Below, piece after piece: positions 26,947 through 35,421 of a DNA stretch of 55,370 nt (position 1 is the stretch's first letter; each line of letters opens with the position of its first letter). Source of the stretch: CAZSSM01 sp964609385. Lineage in GTDB: Bacteria; Planctomycetota; Planctomycetia; Isosphaerales; Isosphaeraceae. The translations under genes were made by a program, and so were the position numbers. The notes under the pieces are model-generated. The model did not search any database and was not told the origin of the DNA. It was given only the letters and a program-made list of their open reading frames with translations. The DNA lies in contig CAZSSM010000048.1 in NCBI GenBank assembly GCA_964609385.1, forward strand, positions 1 through 55,370, written 5' to 3'.

Positions 26947-27663
26947 ATGGGTCAGAAGGTGCGGCCCACCGGTTTCCGGGTGGGCATCTACGACGACTGG
27001 CGGAGCCGCTGGTACGCCTCGAAGCACGAGTTCAGCGACCTGCTCATCGAAGATTTCAAGATTCGTAGGCACGTCAAAAAGAAGTATGGATCGGCCGGGA
27101 TCCCTAAGATTGTCATCGAGAGGACCCGCGATGCGGTCAAGGTGATCCTGCACACCGCGCGGCCGGGCATCATCATCGGTCGTCGGGGTGCCGAGATCGA
27201 GAAGCTCCAGGAAGACTTGCAGAACCTGACTGGCCGTCGGATCGATATCAAGGTCGAAGAACTGAGCCGTCCCGAGATTGATGCGCAACTGATCAGCGAG
27301 GACATTGCCGCGCAGTTAGAGAAGCGCGGTAGCTTCCGTCGAACGATCAAGCGCTCGTTGGAGCAGACCATGGACGGCGGGGCCTTGGGCGTCAAGATCC
27401 AGCTCTCTGGCCGGCTCGGTGGTGCCGAGATGAGCCGCTGCGAGAAGGCCGCTGCTGGGTCAATCCCACTCAGTACGCTCCGAGCCAAGATCGACTACGG
27501 ATTCGCCGAAGCCAAGACATCCCAGGGCAACATTGGAATCAAAGTGTGGGTCAATCAAGGGGATTACCTCAAGGGAGGGCTGAACGATGGCCATGATGCC
27601 CAAGCGGGTCAAGTACCGAAAAAGCCAAAAAGGTCGAATAAAAGGCAAGGCAACTCGCGGTAA
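26947..27663 (+). CDS. rpsC: Small subunit ribosomal protein uS3
   Basis: 30S head protein at the mRNA entry. 238 residues. Landmarks: MGQKVRPTGFRVGIYDDWRS, the KH motif RPGIIIGRRGAEIEKLQEDL, and the C-terminal domain GVKIQLSGRLGGAEMSRCEK and IGIKVWVNQGDYLKGG. The family core ends there; the last ~26 residues (LNDGHDAQAGQVPKKPKRSN and on) are a basic tail encoded almost wholly inside the 77 bases that overlap rplP. The ATG at 26947 has AGGATCGAGAC upstream. Confidence 0.96.
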   Translation: MGQKVRPTGFRVGIYDDWRSRWYASKHEFSDLLIEDFKIRRHVKKKYGSAGIPKIVIERTRDAVKVILHTARPGIIIGRRGAEIEKLQEDLQNLTGRRIDIKVEELSRPEIDAQLISEDIAAQLEKRGSFRRTIKRSLEQTMDGGALGVKIQLSGRLGGAEMSRCEKAAAGSIPLSTLRAKIDYGFAEAKTSQGNIGIKVWVNQGDYLKGGLNDGHDAQAGQVPKKPKRSNKRQGNSR

Positions 27664-28009
27664 CTTCGTCAGCTTCGGCGACTACGGCCTACAAGCTTTG
27701 GAACCGGGCCGGATCAGCGCTCAGACGATCGAGGCCGGCCGGATGTGCGCTGCGCGGACGGTTCGTGCCGGTTCGGGCAAGCTCTATATCCGAATCTTCC
27801 CACAGAAGAGCATCACCTCGATCCCGGCCGAGACCCGGATGGGTAAGGGTAAGGGTGAGGTCGACTACTGGGCGGCGATCGTCAAGCCGGGCACGATCCT
27901 CTACGAGATTGGCGGCATCGACATCGAGAAGGCCCGCGCGGCCATGGCCCGGATCGCCCAGAAGATGCCCGTGGCCTGCCGGTTCGTCCACCGTCGTCCC
28001 CAGATCTGA
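27587..28009 (+). CDS. rplP: Large subunit ribosomal protein uL16
   Basis: Helps position tRNA at the 50S A-site. 140 residues, the usual length. Landmarks: MMPKRVKYRKSQKGRIKGKA, the conserved GNFVSFGDYGLQALEPGRIS, RRAM-type region AARTVRAGSGKLYIRIFP, RMGKGKGEVDYWAAIVKPG and ending PVACRFVHR. The ATG at 27587 has GGGAGGGC 6 bases upstream (ATGs at 27593 and 27596 are close alternatives). The gene starts 77 bases before the end of rpsC, in another frame, which is unusual for this pair. Confidence 0.96.
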   Translation: MAMMPKRVKYRKSQKGRIKGKATRGNFVSFGDYGLQALEPGRISAQTIEAGRMCAARTVRAGSGKLYIRIFPQKSITSIPAETRMGKGKGEVDYWAAIVKPGTILYEIGGIDIEKARAAMARIAQKMPVACRFVHRRPQI

Positions 28010-28063
28010 TCATCGATCCTATCCGTCCCGTCAGCGCTGCCCGACCGGCCAGGACCCGCGATC

Positions 28064-28318
28064 ATGACCAAGGCCTCCGAACTCCGCGAGCAGACCGATG
28101 AGCAACTGGCTCAACGGCTCAAGGAAGCGTACCAGAACATGTTTCGACTCCGCCTCCAAGGGGCTACCGAGAAGCTCGAGGCGCCCAGCGAGATCCGCAA
28201 GACGCGCCGCGAGATCGCGCGGATCCTGACCATTCAGAACCAGCGCGTCCGCGAGCGGGCCGCTGAAGCGGTGGTCGCCGACGAGGCCCCGGTCGAGCCC
28301 GCCACTGCAGGGGCCTGA
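28064..28318 (+). CDS. rpmC: Large subunit ribosomal protein uL29
   Basis: Small helical protein at the tunnel exit. 84 residues against about 65. The core is TKASELREQTDEQLAQRLKE, MFRLRLQGATEKLEAPSEI and RKTRREIARILTIQNQR; an Ala/Glu/Val-rich tail of about 20 residues (AVVADEAPVEPATAGA) is extra, in line with other acidic extensions in this cluster. The ATG at 28064 follows CAGGACCCGCGATC. Confidence 0.96.
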   Translation: MTKASELREQTDEQLAQRLKEAYQNMFRLRLQGATEKLEAPSEIRKTRREIARILTIQNQRVRERAAEAVVADEAPVEPATAGA

Positions 28319-28325
28319 GCCGGTC

Positions 28326-28339
28326 GGCCGAATCCGGCC
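28326..28339. terminator. Small GC hairpin after rpmC
   Basis: GGCCG (28326-28330) and CGGCC (28335-28339) around an AATC loop, 7 bases after the rpmC stop. Short, with no T run; weak evidence. Confidence 0.25.
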
Positions 28340-28450
28340 CCTCCTGTTTCAGCTTACTGCGTTGCCGCTTCATCGTCCCCGTTCGCGTCGTGTTTGTCCC
28401 CGGTGTCCCGACCCCCTCACCTCAAGCCGCGTTGAGACGAAGCCAACCCG

Positions 28451-28888
28451 ATGAGTTCCGACCCCGCAAGCACGGCCGATCAACCCGCCCCCACAGGCGC
28501 TAAGACCCCCGAGACGGAGACCGATGGTGCCCGTTCGCGTGGCCGCCGCAAGGTCGAGATCGGCGTGGTCACCTCCGACTCCATGAACAAGACCCGTCGC
28601 GTCGAGGTCCGTCGGCTCGTGCCGCACGAAAAATACGGCAAGTTCCTCAAGCGCCGGACCGTCTGCTACATGCACGACGAGCAGAACCAGACGATGGAGG
28701 GCGACACCGTCGAGATGATGGAGACGCGCCCGCTGTCCAAGACCAAGCGGTGGCGGCTGCTCCGGATCGTCCGGCCTGGCTCCAAGCGGATCCTGGCCGA
28801 AGAGGCCGCCGCGATGCGCGAGCAGGACGATTCCAACGACGCTGCGGCCCCTGCCAGCCCCGACGCCGAGTCGACGGCGGCCGAATGA
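28451..28888 (+). CDS. rpsQ: Small subunit ribosomal protein uS17 with both ends extended
   Basis: Primary 16S rRNA-binding protein. 145 residues against about 85. The OB-fold core, residues ~34-113, is clear: RRKVEIGVVTSDSMNKTRRV, VPHEKYGKFLKRRTVCYMHD and VEMMETRPLSKTKRWRLLRI. It is flanked by a Pro/Thr/Ala/Glu-rich N-terminal extension of about 33 residues and an acidic Ala/Asp/Glu-rich C-terminal one of about 30. The ATG at 28451 is assumed; no better-placed start exists before the core. Confidence 0.95.
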   Translation: MSSDPASTADQPAPTGAKTPETETDGARSRGRRKVEIGVVTSDSMNKTRRVEVRRLVPHEKYGKFLKRRTVCYMHDEQNQTMEGDTVEMMETRPLSKTKRWRLLRIVRPGSKRILAEEAAAMREQDDSNDAAAPASPDAESTAAE

Positions 28889-29090
28889 GTGACGGTCGGG
28901 CGGATGGCCTTTGGGCGGGATCGCGGTCGTCGGGGCCCTTCGATGAAACCTGGACGTGTTGAGATGGTGTGGTCGACCCGTGGAGCGCCGTTCGCGGGAC
29001 CCACGGCCGTCGCGGTCGACCCGGACACGATAAGACACAAGTTGGATCCCCTCAGATAAACACTCCTTGCAGGACAGAGAGACCGGTCCC

Positions 29091-29471
29091 ATGATTCAGA
29101 TGCAGACCCGCCTCGGCGTGGCCGATAACAGCGGGGCCAAAGAGGTGATGTGCTTTAAAGTGCTTGGCGGCAGCGCCTCGCGCTACAAGCGGCGGACCGC
29201 TGGGCTGGGCGATGTGATCATCTGTAGCGTCAAGAAGGCCTCGCCCAGCGGCGACATCAAGGCCGGCGAGATCGTCCGCTGCGTCATCGTCCGAACCCGC
29301 AACGCGACCCGACGGACCGACGGCTCCTACGTCCGGTTCGACCGCAACGCCGTGGTCATCATCGACAAGGACAATAACCCCAAAGGAACTCGGATCTTCG
29401 GCGCGATCGCTCGTGAACTCCGCGACCGCCGCTTCATGAAGATCGTCAGCTTGGCCAGTGAGGTCGTCTGA
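29091..29471 (+). CDS. rplN: Large subunit ribosomal protein uL14
   Basis: 50S interface protein contacting 16S helix 14. 126 residues, the usual ~122. Landmarks: MIQMQTRLGVADNSGAKEVM, CFKVLGGSASRYKRRTAGLG, the conserved VVRTR-type VIVRTRNATRRTDGSYVRFD and NNPKGTRIFGAIARELR. The ATG at 29091 gives the standard MIQ start, with GACAGAGAGACC upstream; a TTG at 29067 is in frame but unlikely. The 202-bp gap before it holds a CCGTGG/CCACGG inverted repeat (28978-29006). Confidence 0.97.
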   Translation: MIQMQTRLGVADNSGAKEVMCFKVLGGSASRYKRRTAGLGDVIICSVKKASPSGDIKAGEIVRCVIVRTRNATRRTDGSYVRFDRNAVVIIDKDNNPKGTRIFGAIARELRDRRFMKIVSLASEVV

Positions 29472-29631
29472 AGTCTCCCGGCCCATCGCCATGCCATCGT
29501 CGTTTCGTGACTTGGCTCCCTTAGTTCGCCCTGCTCCGTCCCGTTTGTCTGGTGGGCTCCCGATCGTTCTTGGGCCCGCCCTCTTCCCGTACCCCGAACG
29601 TTCCGTCGCCTTTGAGATCGAGACCCGCGCC

Positions 29632-30036
29632 ATGGCCATGAAGATCCGGAAAGATGACGAGGTGGTCGTCACCACCGGCGACGACAAGGGCGTCCGTGCC
29701 AAGGTCCTGCGCGTCCTGCCGGAGAAGAACAAGGTCGTCGTCGAAGGGGTCAACCGCGTCTACCGGCACCTCAAGCCCAGCGCCCAAAACCGCCAAGGGG
29801 GTCGGCTGAGCAAAGAGATGCCGATCAGTGTCAGCAATGTGATGTTCTACTGCCCCAACTGCGGTCGCGGGACCCGAATCGGGGTTGAGGTCGCCACCGA
29901 CGACTCGCGCTACGAGATCGGTCAGAAGTACCGCGTCTGCCGTGCCTGTGGGACGCATCAGGGCACCATCGGCTCGCCCAAGCCGCAACGTGTCCGTCCG
30001 GCCGAGCCGAAGCCCGAATCGTCCGCGACCTCCTGA
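29632..30036 (+). CDS. rplX: Large subunit ribosomal protein uL24
   Basis: Assembly initiator of the 50S subunit. 134 residues against about 104. The KOW motif is near the start: MKIRKDDEVVVTTGDDKGVR, AKVLRVLPEKNKVVVEGVNR. The second half carries a zinc ribbon, CPNCGRG and CRACG, with all four cysteines kept, then a short Pro/Glu/Ser tail. Two ATGs (29632 and 29638) are possible starts; GAGATCGAGACC lies before the first. Confidence 0.96.
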   Translation: MAMKIRKDDEVVVTTGDDKGVRAKVLRVLPEKNKVVVEGVNRVYRHLKPSAQNRQGGRLSKEMPISVSNVMFYCPNCGRGTRIGVEVATDDSRYEIGQKYRVCRACGTHQGTIGSPKPQRVRPAEPKPESSATS

Positions 30037-30135
30037 TCCTAAGCCGACCCTGGACCAACCCGTCGTCCCCTGACTTGAACCTGAACCCGATTCGACCCCG
30101 ACCGACCCGCGCCCCGTGTTGAAGGACTCGGAACG

Positions 30136-30723
30136 ATGGCCGTCGCCGCCGAGAAGGCCCGTTTTCAGACGATCTACGAAGACCAGATCGTCCAGGAACT
30201 GAAGAAGAAGTTCGGGATCACCAACAACATGGCCGTCCCGAAGGTGGTCAAGATCGTCGTCAACATGGGCGTCGGTCGTGCCACCCAGGACAAAGGCTTG
30301 CTCGAGTCGGCCGTCGAGGCGATGACCAAGATCACCGGTCAGAAGCCGGTGATCACTCGGGCGCGGATGTCGGTGGCCGGATTCCGGCTCCGTGAGGGCA
30401 ATCCGATCGGCTGCAAGGTCACCCTCCGTGGCAAGCGGATGTTCGAGTTCTTGGACCGCCTGATCACGCTCTCGCTACCGAGGATCCGCGACTTCCGGGG
30501 TGTGAACCCCAACTCCTTCGACGGCAATGGCAATTACACGCTCGGCCTCTCCGAACATGTGGTCTTCCCCGAGATCGAGGCCGACAAGGTGACCCAGATC
30601 CACGGCATGGATATCACCATCGTGTCGTCCAACGCCGATGACGATCGAGCCCGCGAACTGCTCTCGCTCTTCGGGATGCCGTTCCGCAAGACTGGCCAAA
30701 AGGCCAAAGCCAAGGCGGGCTGA
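30136..30723 (+). CDS. rplE: Large subunit ribosomal protein uL5
   Basis: Binds 5S rRNA in the central protuberance. 195 residues against about 180, with a longer C-terminus rich in Lys and Ala. Landmarks: KFGITNNMAVPKVVKIVVNM, VGRATQDKGLLESAVEAMTK, KPVITRARMSVAGFRLREGN and FRGVNPNSFDGNGNYTLGLS. The ATG at 30136 has GAAGGACTCGGAACG before it. In most bacteria rpsN follows; here 211 bases without a gene lead to rpsH. Confidence 0.97.
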   Translation: MAVAAEKARFQTIYEDQIVQELKKKFGITNNMAVPKVVKIVVNMGVGRATQDKGLLESAVEAMTKITGQKPVITRARMSVAGFRLREGNPIGCKVTLRGKRMFEFLDRLITLSLPRIRDFRGVNPNSFDGNGNYTLGLSEHVVFPEIEADKVTQIHGMDITIVSSNADDDRARELLSLFGMPFRKTGQKAKAKAG

Positions 30724-30762
30724 TCTCCCCGAACACTCCAAGCCCGATCTGAGACGCAATCC

Positions 30763-30782
30763 GGGACGATCGCGATCGTCCC
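30763..30782. promoter_or_regulatory. 20-bp perfect palindrome between rplE and rpsH
   Basis: GGGACGATCGCGATCGTCCC is fully self-complementary. As RNA it folds into an 8-bp stem with a CGCG loop. It lies 39 bases after the rplE stop, in the slot where rpsN normally sits. It may be a terminator, an S8-type regulatory site or an operator. Confidence 0.4.
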
Positions 30783-30934
30783 CCCTTCGGCTTCGCCTTC
30801 CTTTGGCGGTGCCGACCCGCAAACCCGAGCTGGCCGGCCCCTCGACCCGCATCAAGCATCAAGCTCGGCCCGCCGCCTCGCGACGAGAACCGAATCGACC
30901 CGGAGGACCGACCCGACCAGGACCCGCCACGACC

Positions 30935-31330
30935 ATGATGACCGATCCGATCGCCGACATGTTGACCCGGATCCGCAACGCCTCGCGCATCGAACGACCT
31001 TACGTCGAGATGCCCGACTCGAAGATCCGTCGCGGGATCGCCCAAGTCCTCAAGGACGAAGGCTACATCTGGGACTTCGACGTGCTCGAGACCCTGCCGG
31101 TGGGCACGCTCCGGATCCAGATGAAATACGGCCCGAACGGGGAACGCCTGATCAGCCGGATCGACCGGGTGAGCAAGCCGGGCTGTCGACGGTACTGCGG
31201 CTATCGCGATCTAAAGCCGGTCTTGGGCGGCATGGGGATCCAGATCCTCAGCACGCCACGCGGCGTTATCAGCGATCGCCAGGCCCGCGAGATCAAGGTC
31301 GGCGGCGAGGTGCTCGCCCTGATCACCTGA
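30935..31330 (+). CDS. rpsH: Small subunit ribosomal protein uS8
   Basis: Central-domain 16S binder and, in enterobacteria, repressor of the spc operon. 131 residues, the usual length. Landmarks: MTDPIADMLTRIRNASRIER, SKIRRGIAQVLKDEGYIWDF, KPVLGGMGIQILSTPRGVIS and the end DRQAREIKVGGEVLALIT. ATGs at 30935 and 30938 are both possible; CAGGACC lies about 13 bases upstream. The frame is open far upstream but only from here is it S8. Confidence 0.97.
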   Translation: MMTDPIADMLTRIRNASRIERPYVEMPDSKIRRGIAQVLKDEGYIWDFDVLETLPVGTLRIQMKYGPNGERLISRIDRVSKPGCRRYCGYRDLKPVLGGMGIQILSTPRGVISDRQAREIKVGGEVLALIT

Positions 31331-31482
31331 TCGAACCGTGGTCCGAGTCGAAGCCGTGGGACCGATCGCAACGCCCGCGTCAACCAGCCGAGACCCGTAC
31401 ACATATCACCCTGTTTTCCTCAGTCCTTTCCCTTTTCCTTTCTGTCTTCATTTTTCGTCCGCAGCCAGAGGATTCGCCCGCG

Positions 31483-32034
31483 ATGTCCCGTATCGGTCGC
31501 CAGCCCATCCCGGTGCCGGCCAGCGTCAAGGTGGCGGTGGCCGATTCGACCGTGAAGGTCGAGGGCCCCAAGGGCAAGCTCGCCTTCCAGTTCCGCCCGG
31601 AGAACATCCAGGTCGCCTTCGACGAGCCGAACCGAACGCTCAGCGTTACCCGAGTCGACGACGAGCGGGCCAGCCGCGAACTGCATGGCCTGACCCGCAG
31701 CATCGTGGCCAACATGGTCCACGGCGTCGTCGAGGGCTACGTCAAAAAGCTCGAGATCGTCGGCGTCGGGTACCAGGCTCAGCTCAAAGGCCCCGACACG
31801 GTCGCGCTTCAAGTCGGGTTCGCCAACACGATCGTGCTCAAGGCGCCTGAGGGCGTCGTCGTCCAGGTGCCCGACCCGACCCACGTTCACGTCACCGGGC
31901 CGGACAAGCAGAAGGTCGGTCAGTTCGCCGCCACCATCCGCAAGACCCGCCCCCCCGAACCCTACAAAGGCAAGGGGATCCGCTACGAGGGCGAGGTCGT
32001 TCGCCGGAAGGCCGGTAAGGCCTTCGGTAAGTGA
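31483..32034 (+). CDS. rplF: Large subunit ribosomal protein uL6
   Basis: Two-domain 50S protein near the factor-binding site. 183 residues, the usual ~178. Landmarks: MSRIGRQPIPVPASVKVAVA, VKVEGPKGKLAFQF, LEIVGVGYQAQLKGPDTVAL, and ending PPEPYKGKGIRYEGEVVRRK AGKAFGK. The ATG at 31483 has AGAGGA 10 bases upstream. The 152-bp gap before it contains a long pyrimidine-rich tract (about 31405-31455). Confidence 0.97.
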   Translation: MSRIGRQPIPVPASVKVAVADSTVKVEGPKGKLAFQFRPENIQVAFDEPNRTLSVTRVDDERASRELHGLTRSIVANMVHGVVEGYVKKLEIVGVGYQAQLKGPDTVALQVGFANTIVLKAPEGVVVQVPDPTHVHVTGPDKQKVGQFAATIRKTRPPEPYKGKGIRYEGEVVRRKAGKAFGK

Positions 32035-32192
32035 TCCCAACACAATCGCTCGGCGATCCCTGTACTCCACATGTGTTCGGTTCAGGTCGGCTTGTCGGTC
32101 GACCGTCGGTTTCGTCATCTCCCGTTGGTTTGGGCCGGCAGACCGGTCGGCAATCGGTCGCCCCAACGGCCCTCCAGTGAGGTCGAAGCGCT

Positions 32193-32573
32193 TTGAAAGC
32201 CCTCAGTGAACGCCGGGTCATTCAGACCCGCCGGCTCCGTCGGAGCCGACACGTCCGCAAGCGGATCCACGGGACCGGCGAACGGCCCCGCTTGGCCGTG
32301 CATCGGAGTCTCCAAAACATCAGCGCCCAGGTTATCGACGATGACCAGGGGCGGACCCTCGTCCACGCCAGCACCCTCGAGAAGGACCTGCGGGCCCAAC
32401 TCCAGGGCAAGGGCGGCAACGTCGAGGCGGCCAAGTTGGTCGGCCAACGGATCGCCGAACGGCTCAAGGAGTCCGGCGTGACCAAGGTCTGCTTCGATCG
32501 ACGCCACTACAAATATCACGGACGCGTGGCGGCCCTGGCCGACGCCGCCCGCGAGGCTGGACTCCAGTTCTGA
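32193..32573 (+). CDS. rplR: Large subunit ribosomal protein uL18, TTG start
   Basis: 5S rRNA-binding protein of the central protuberance. 126 residues, the usual ~118. Landmarks: RRSRHVRKRIHGTGERPRLA, VHRSLQNISAQVIDDDQGRT, AAKLVGQRIAERLKESGVTK and YKYHGRVAALADAAREAGLQ. The only credible start is the TTG at 32193, with GTGAGG about 11 bases upstream; there is no ATG or GTG in frame before the conserved part. Confidence 0.95.
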   Translation: MKALSERRVIQTRRLRRSRHVRKRIHGTGERPRLAVHRSLQNISAQVIDDDQGRTLVHASTLEKDLRAQLQGKGGNVEAAKLVGQRIAERLKESGVTKVCFDRRHYKYHGRVAALADAAREAGLQF

Positions 32574-32621
32574 GACGCACTCCAATCGCCAATTAAGACT
32601 CAGGCCAACGAGGATCAGATC

Positions 32622-33107
32622 GTGTCGAGCGATTCGCGTAACCGCGACGAATGGTCGGAGAACGTCGTGACCATCCGGCGCTGCGCCGCCGTGGTCAAGG
32701 GCGGCCGCCGGTTCAGCTTCAACGCCCTGGTGGTCATCGGCAACGGCCGTGGCGAGGTCGGCTGGGGCTATGGTAAGGCCAACGAAGTCCCGCCGGCTGT
32801 CGAAAAGGCCGTCAAGGACGCCCGCAAGCAGTTGGTTCGCGTCCCGCTCCGCAACGGCACCATCCCCCACCAGGTCATCGGCCGGTTCGGGGCCAGCCGG
32901 GTCATCATGCTGCCGGCCAGCCCGGGTACTGGGGTGATCGCCGGAGGCGCCGTCCGCGCCGTCGTCCAGGCGGTCGGGATCACCGACATCCTGACCAAGG
33001 CCTACGGTTCCACCAACAAACTGAACCTGGTCAAGGCCGCCATCAATGGGCTGCAACAGCTCAAGACCAAAGATGAGGTGGCCCGACTCCGAGGAGTGGC
33101 CCTGTAA
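32622..33107 (+). CDS. rpsE: Small subunit ribosomal protein uS5
   Basis: 30S fidelity protein at the mRNA entry. 161 residues, the usual length. Landmarks: WSENVVTIRRCAAVVKGGRR, FSFNALVVIGNGRGEVGWGY, GKANEVPPAVEKAVKDARKQ and LLPA-type VIMLPASPGTGVIAGGAVRA. GTG start at 32622 with ACGAGGA about 9 bases upstream. Its stop (TAATG) shares a base with the rplO start. rpmD, usually between them, is absent. Confidence 0.97.
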   Translation: MSSDSRNRDEWSENVVTIRRCAAVVKGGRRFSFNALVVIGNGRGEVGWGYGKANEVPPAVEKAVKDARKQLVRVPLRNGTIPHQVIGRFGASRVIMLPASPGTGVIAGGAVRAVVQAVGITDILTKAYGSTNKLNLVKAAINGLQQLKTKDEVARLRGVAL

Positions 33108-33634
33108 TGCAGTTGCACGACGTCCATCAGGGCATCCATCGCCGCAAGAAGAAGAAGCGGATCGGCCGCGGGCCTGGCTCGGGGCATGGCAAGACCGCCA
33201 CCAAGGGTCACAAGGGACACAGCTCGCGGCAGGGCTTCAAGTATCTGGCCCTCTTCGAAGGCGGCCAGATGAACCTGGCGCGGCGGACCGGGAAGGTCGG
33301 CTTCAACAACGGCCCGTTCCGCAAGGATTTCGCCATCGTCAACCTGGAACAGATCGAGGCCAAGTTCGCCACCGGGGCCGAGATCGATGAGATCGCCCTC
33401 CGTACCGTCGGGCTGGTCAAAGGGCGGCACGACGACGGGGTCAAGATCCTCGGCAATGGCGATCTGACCAAGGCCCTGGTCATCCGGGCCGAGAAGTTCA
33501 GCAAGTCGGCCGTGGAGAAACTGACCCAAGCCGGCGGCCAGGCCATCGTCGTCGATCGCTTGGAGGTCAAGCGGACCCTGAGTCAAGCCGCCTCAACGGC
33601 GGCCGAGACCGGCTCAGACGCGTCGGGTTCCTGA
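33107..33634 (+). CDS. rplO: Large subunit ribosomal protein uL15
   Basis: Late-assembly 50S protein. 175 residues against about 145. Landmarks: MQLHDVHQGIHRRKKKKRIG, RGPGSGHGKTATKGHKGHSS and RQGFKYLALFEGGQMNLARR, ending in a conserved VDRLEVKR region and an Ala/Ser/Thr-rich tail. The ATG overlaps the rpsE stop codon by one base, so translation is coupled. Confidence 0.97.
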   Translation: MQLHDVHQGIHRRKKKKRIGRGPGSGHGKTATKGHKGHSSRQGFKYLALFEGGQMNLARRTGKVGFNNGPFRKDFAIVNLEQIEAKFATGAEIDEIALRTVGLVKGRHDDGVKILGNGDLTKALVIRAEKFSKSAVEKLTQAGGQAIVVDRLEVKRTLSQAASTAAETGSDASGS

Positions 33635-33741
33635 GCACGTTGGTGCGTCACGCGATCCCACGCGCCTGAGGCGTCCGTTCATCCTGTGTGTCTTCCGTCC
33701 CGACGACCGCCCCCCGCCCTCGCTTTGGTGGAGCCCCGGCC

Positions 33742-35187
33742 GTGTCTGCCCTGCTCTCGAACATCACCCGTCAGATCGCTCCGGCCTTCATCCGGATCCC
33801 CGAACTGCGCAACAAGATCCTGCTGACCCTGATGCTGTTGATGATCTATCGGATCGGGTTCCAGATCCCGCTGCCGATCATCGATCAGGCCGTGCTGGCC
33901 GAGTTCCAGCAGTCGGCCGGCAGCGACGGGACCAACCGGCTCTTCAGCACCGTGGCCATGTTCGGCGGGACCCAACTGGGCATGAGCACGATCTTCGGCC
34001 TGGGGATCATGCCCTACATCTCCGCCTCGATCATCTTCCAACTGCTCACCAACGTGATCCCGCAGTTGGAACAGCTCTCCAAGGAGGGCGAGTCGGGCCG
34101 GAAGAAGATCAACGAGTACACCCGCTACGCGACGGTCCTGATCTGTTTGGTCCAAAGTTTCTTCTGGATCAACTACCTGATCAGCGGTGGGTTAGGGGCC
34201 GGTCTAGTCCCGATCCCCTACCAGGGGACCGGCTACGTGTTGGCCTGCGTGGTGACAATGACCGCCGGGACGGTCTTCCTGATGTGGATCGGTGAGCAGA
34301 TCGACCAGTTCGGCATCGGCAATGGGATCAGCATGCTGATCATGGCTGGGATCCTAGCCCAGATGCCCGCGGCGATCTTCCAGTTGGCGCCCGAGACCTC
34401 GCTGGAACTCGACCCGCAGGACAGCCAGTACGGGATCATCACGATCCTGATCTTGGGCGCGATGTTCCTGGCCGTGATCCTCGGGGTCGTGTTGATCACC
34501 GAGAGTCAGCGCCGGATCCCTACCCAGTCGGCCAAACATGCCCGAGGCGGTCGGATGGCCGCCACCGGCCCCAAGCAGTACCTCCCCTTGAAGGTCAACC
34601 AGGCTGGGGTGATGCCGATCATCTTCGCCAGCAGCCTCCTGATGTTCCCGTACATGGTCTTCCAGGGGCTCAGCGGGGTGGCCGGCAGTTGGATCGACTA
34701 CGAGTCGGGCTCGGAGGCCGGCGTACTCGGTCAGGCCTGGGCCGGGTTCGTCAACTTCCTCGGAGCCACCATCCGCGGCGGGGCGTACTCGTTCCAGAAC
34801 CGCGACTTCTTCTACATGCTCTGCTACATCGTCCTGATCTACTTCTTCTGCTACTTCTGGACGGCGATCACCTTCAACCCCAAGGACATCGCCGACAACC
34901 TGAAGGACTACGGCAGCTTCATCCCGGGCTATCGGCCCGGCAAGCCGACGGCCAACTACCTGGAGAAGGTGATGCTCCGGATCACCTTCGTCGGCGCAGC
35001 GTTCCTGAGCATCGTGGCGGTGATCCCAACCCTGGTTCAGAACACGCTCAACATCCCGTTCATCGTCGCTCAGTTCTTGGGAGGCACCGGCCTGCTGATC
35101 GTCGTCAGCGTCTGCCTCGACCTGGTCCAGAAGATCGACAGCCACCTGATCATGCGGAACTACCCGAGCATCCTCAACAAGCGTTGA
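33742..35187 (+). CDS. secY: Preprotein translocase subunit SecY
   Basis: Channel of the Sec translocon in the inner membrane. About 481 residues from the GTG at 33742, which has GGTGGAG 8 bases upstream and gives the family-like start VSALLSN; a GTG at 33688 would add 18 residues. Landmarks: FIRIPELRNKILLTLMLLMI, the TM2 plug region FGLGIMPYISASIIFQLL, TQSAKHARGGRMAATG in the cytoplasmic loop, LPLKVNQAGVMPIIFASSLL and the late FIPGYRPGKPTANYLEKVML. About ten hydrophobic helices are visible. It lies 107 bases after rplO; adk and map do not follow. Confidence 0.97.
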   Translation: MSALLSNITRQIAPAFIRIPELRNKILLTLMLLMIYRIGFQIPLPIIDQAVLAEFQQSAGSDGTNRLFSTVAMFGGTQLGMSTIFGLGIMPYISASIIFQLLTNVIPQLEQLSKEGESGRKKINEYTRYATVLICLVQSFFWINYLISGGLGAGLVPIPYQGTGYVLACVVTMTAGTVFLMWIGEQIDQFGIGNGISMLIMAGILAQMPAAIFQLAPETSLELDPQDSQYGIITILILGAMFLAVILGVVLITESQRRIPTQSAKHARGGRMAATGPKQYLPLKVNQAGVMPIIFASSLLMFPYMVFQGLSGVAGSWIDYESGSEAGVLGQAWAGFVNFLGATIRGGAYSFQNRDFFYMLCYIVLIYFFCYFWTAITFNPKDIADNLKDYGSFIPGYRPGKPTANYLEKVMLRITFVGAAFLSIVAVIPTLVQNTLNIPFIVAQFLGGTGLLIVVSVCLDLVQKIDSHLIMRNYPSILNKR

Positions 35188-35370
35188 GCGCCGCCGAACC
35201 ACGCCGGCGAGGGTGGACGCCTCGATTTGGTTGATGCGTTCGGCCGATCGGAACGCACCTCCATGACGGCCGCTCCGGACCAGGTTCCTCGCGAAAAGTC
35301 AAGAGGGGTCCGGTTGCGGACTTGTCGGCGGCCCCTGAAATGTGATACTTTCCTCGAATCGTGTTTGCTC

Positions 35371-35393
35371 GGCCGATCCCTCAAGGATCGGCC
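35371..35393 (+). promoter_or_regulatory. Perfect hairpin in the rpmJ leader
   Basis: GGCCGATCC (35371-35379) and GGATCGGCC (35385-35393) make nine perfect pairs around CTCAA, 28 bases before the rpmJ ATG. With no T tract after it, a leader-type control element or a terminator for the secY unit are both possible. Confidence 0.5.
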
Positions 35394-35421
35394 TGAAGCT
35401 CATCCAGACAGGCTCGATGCC

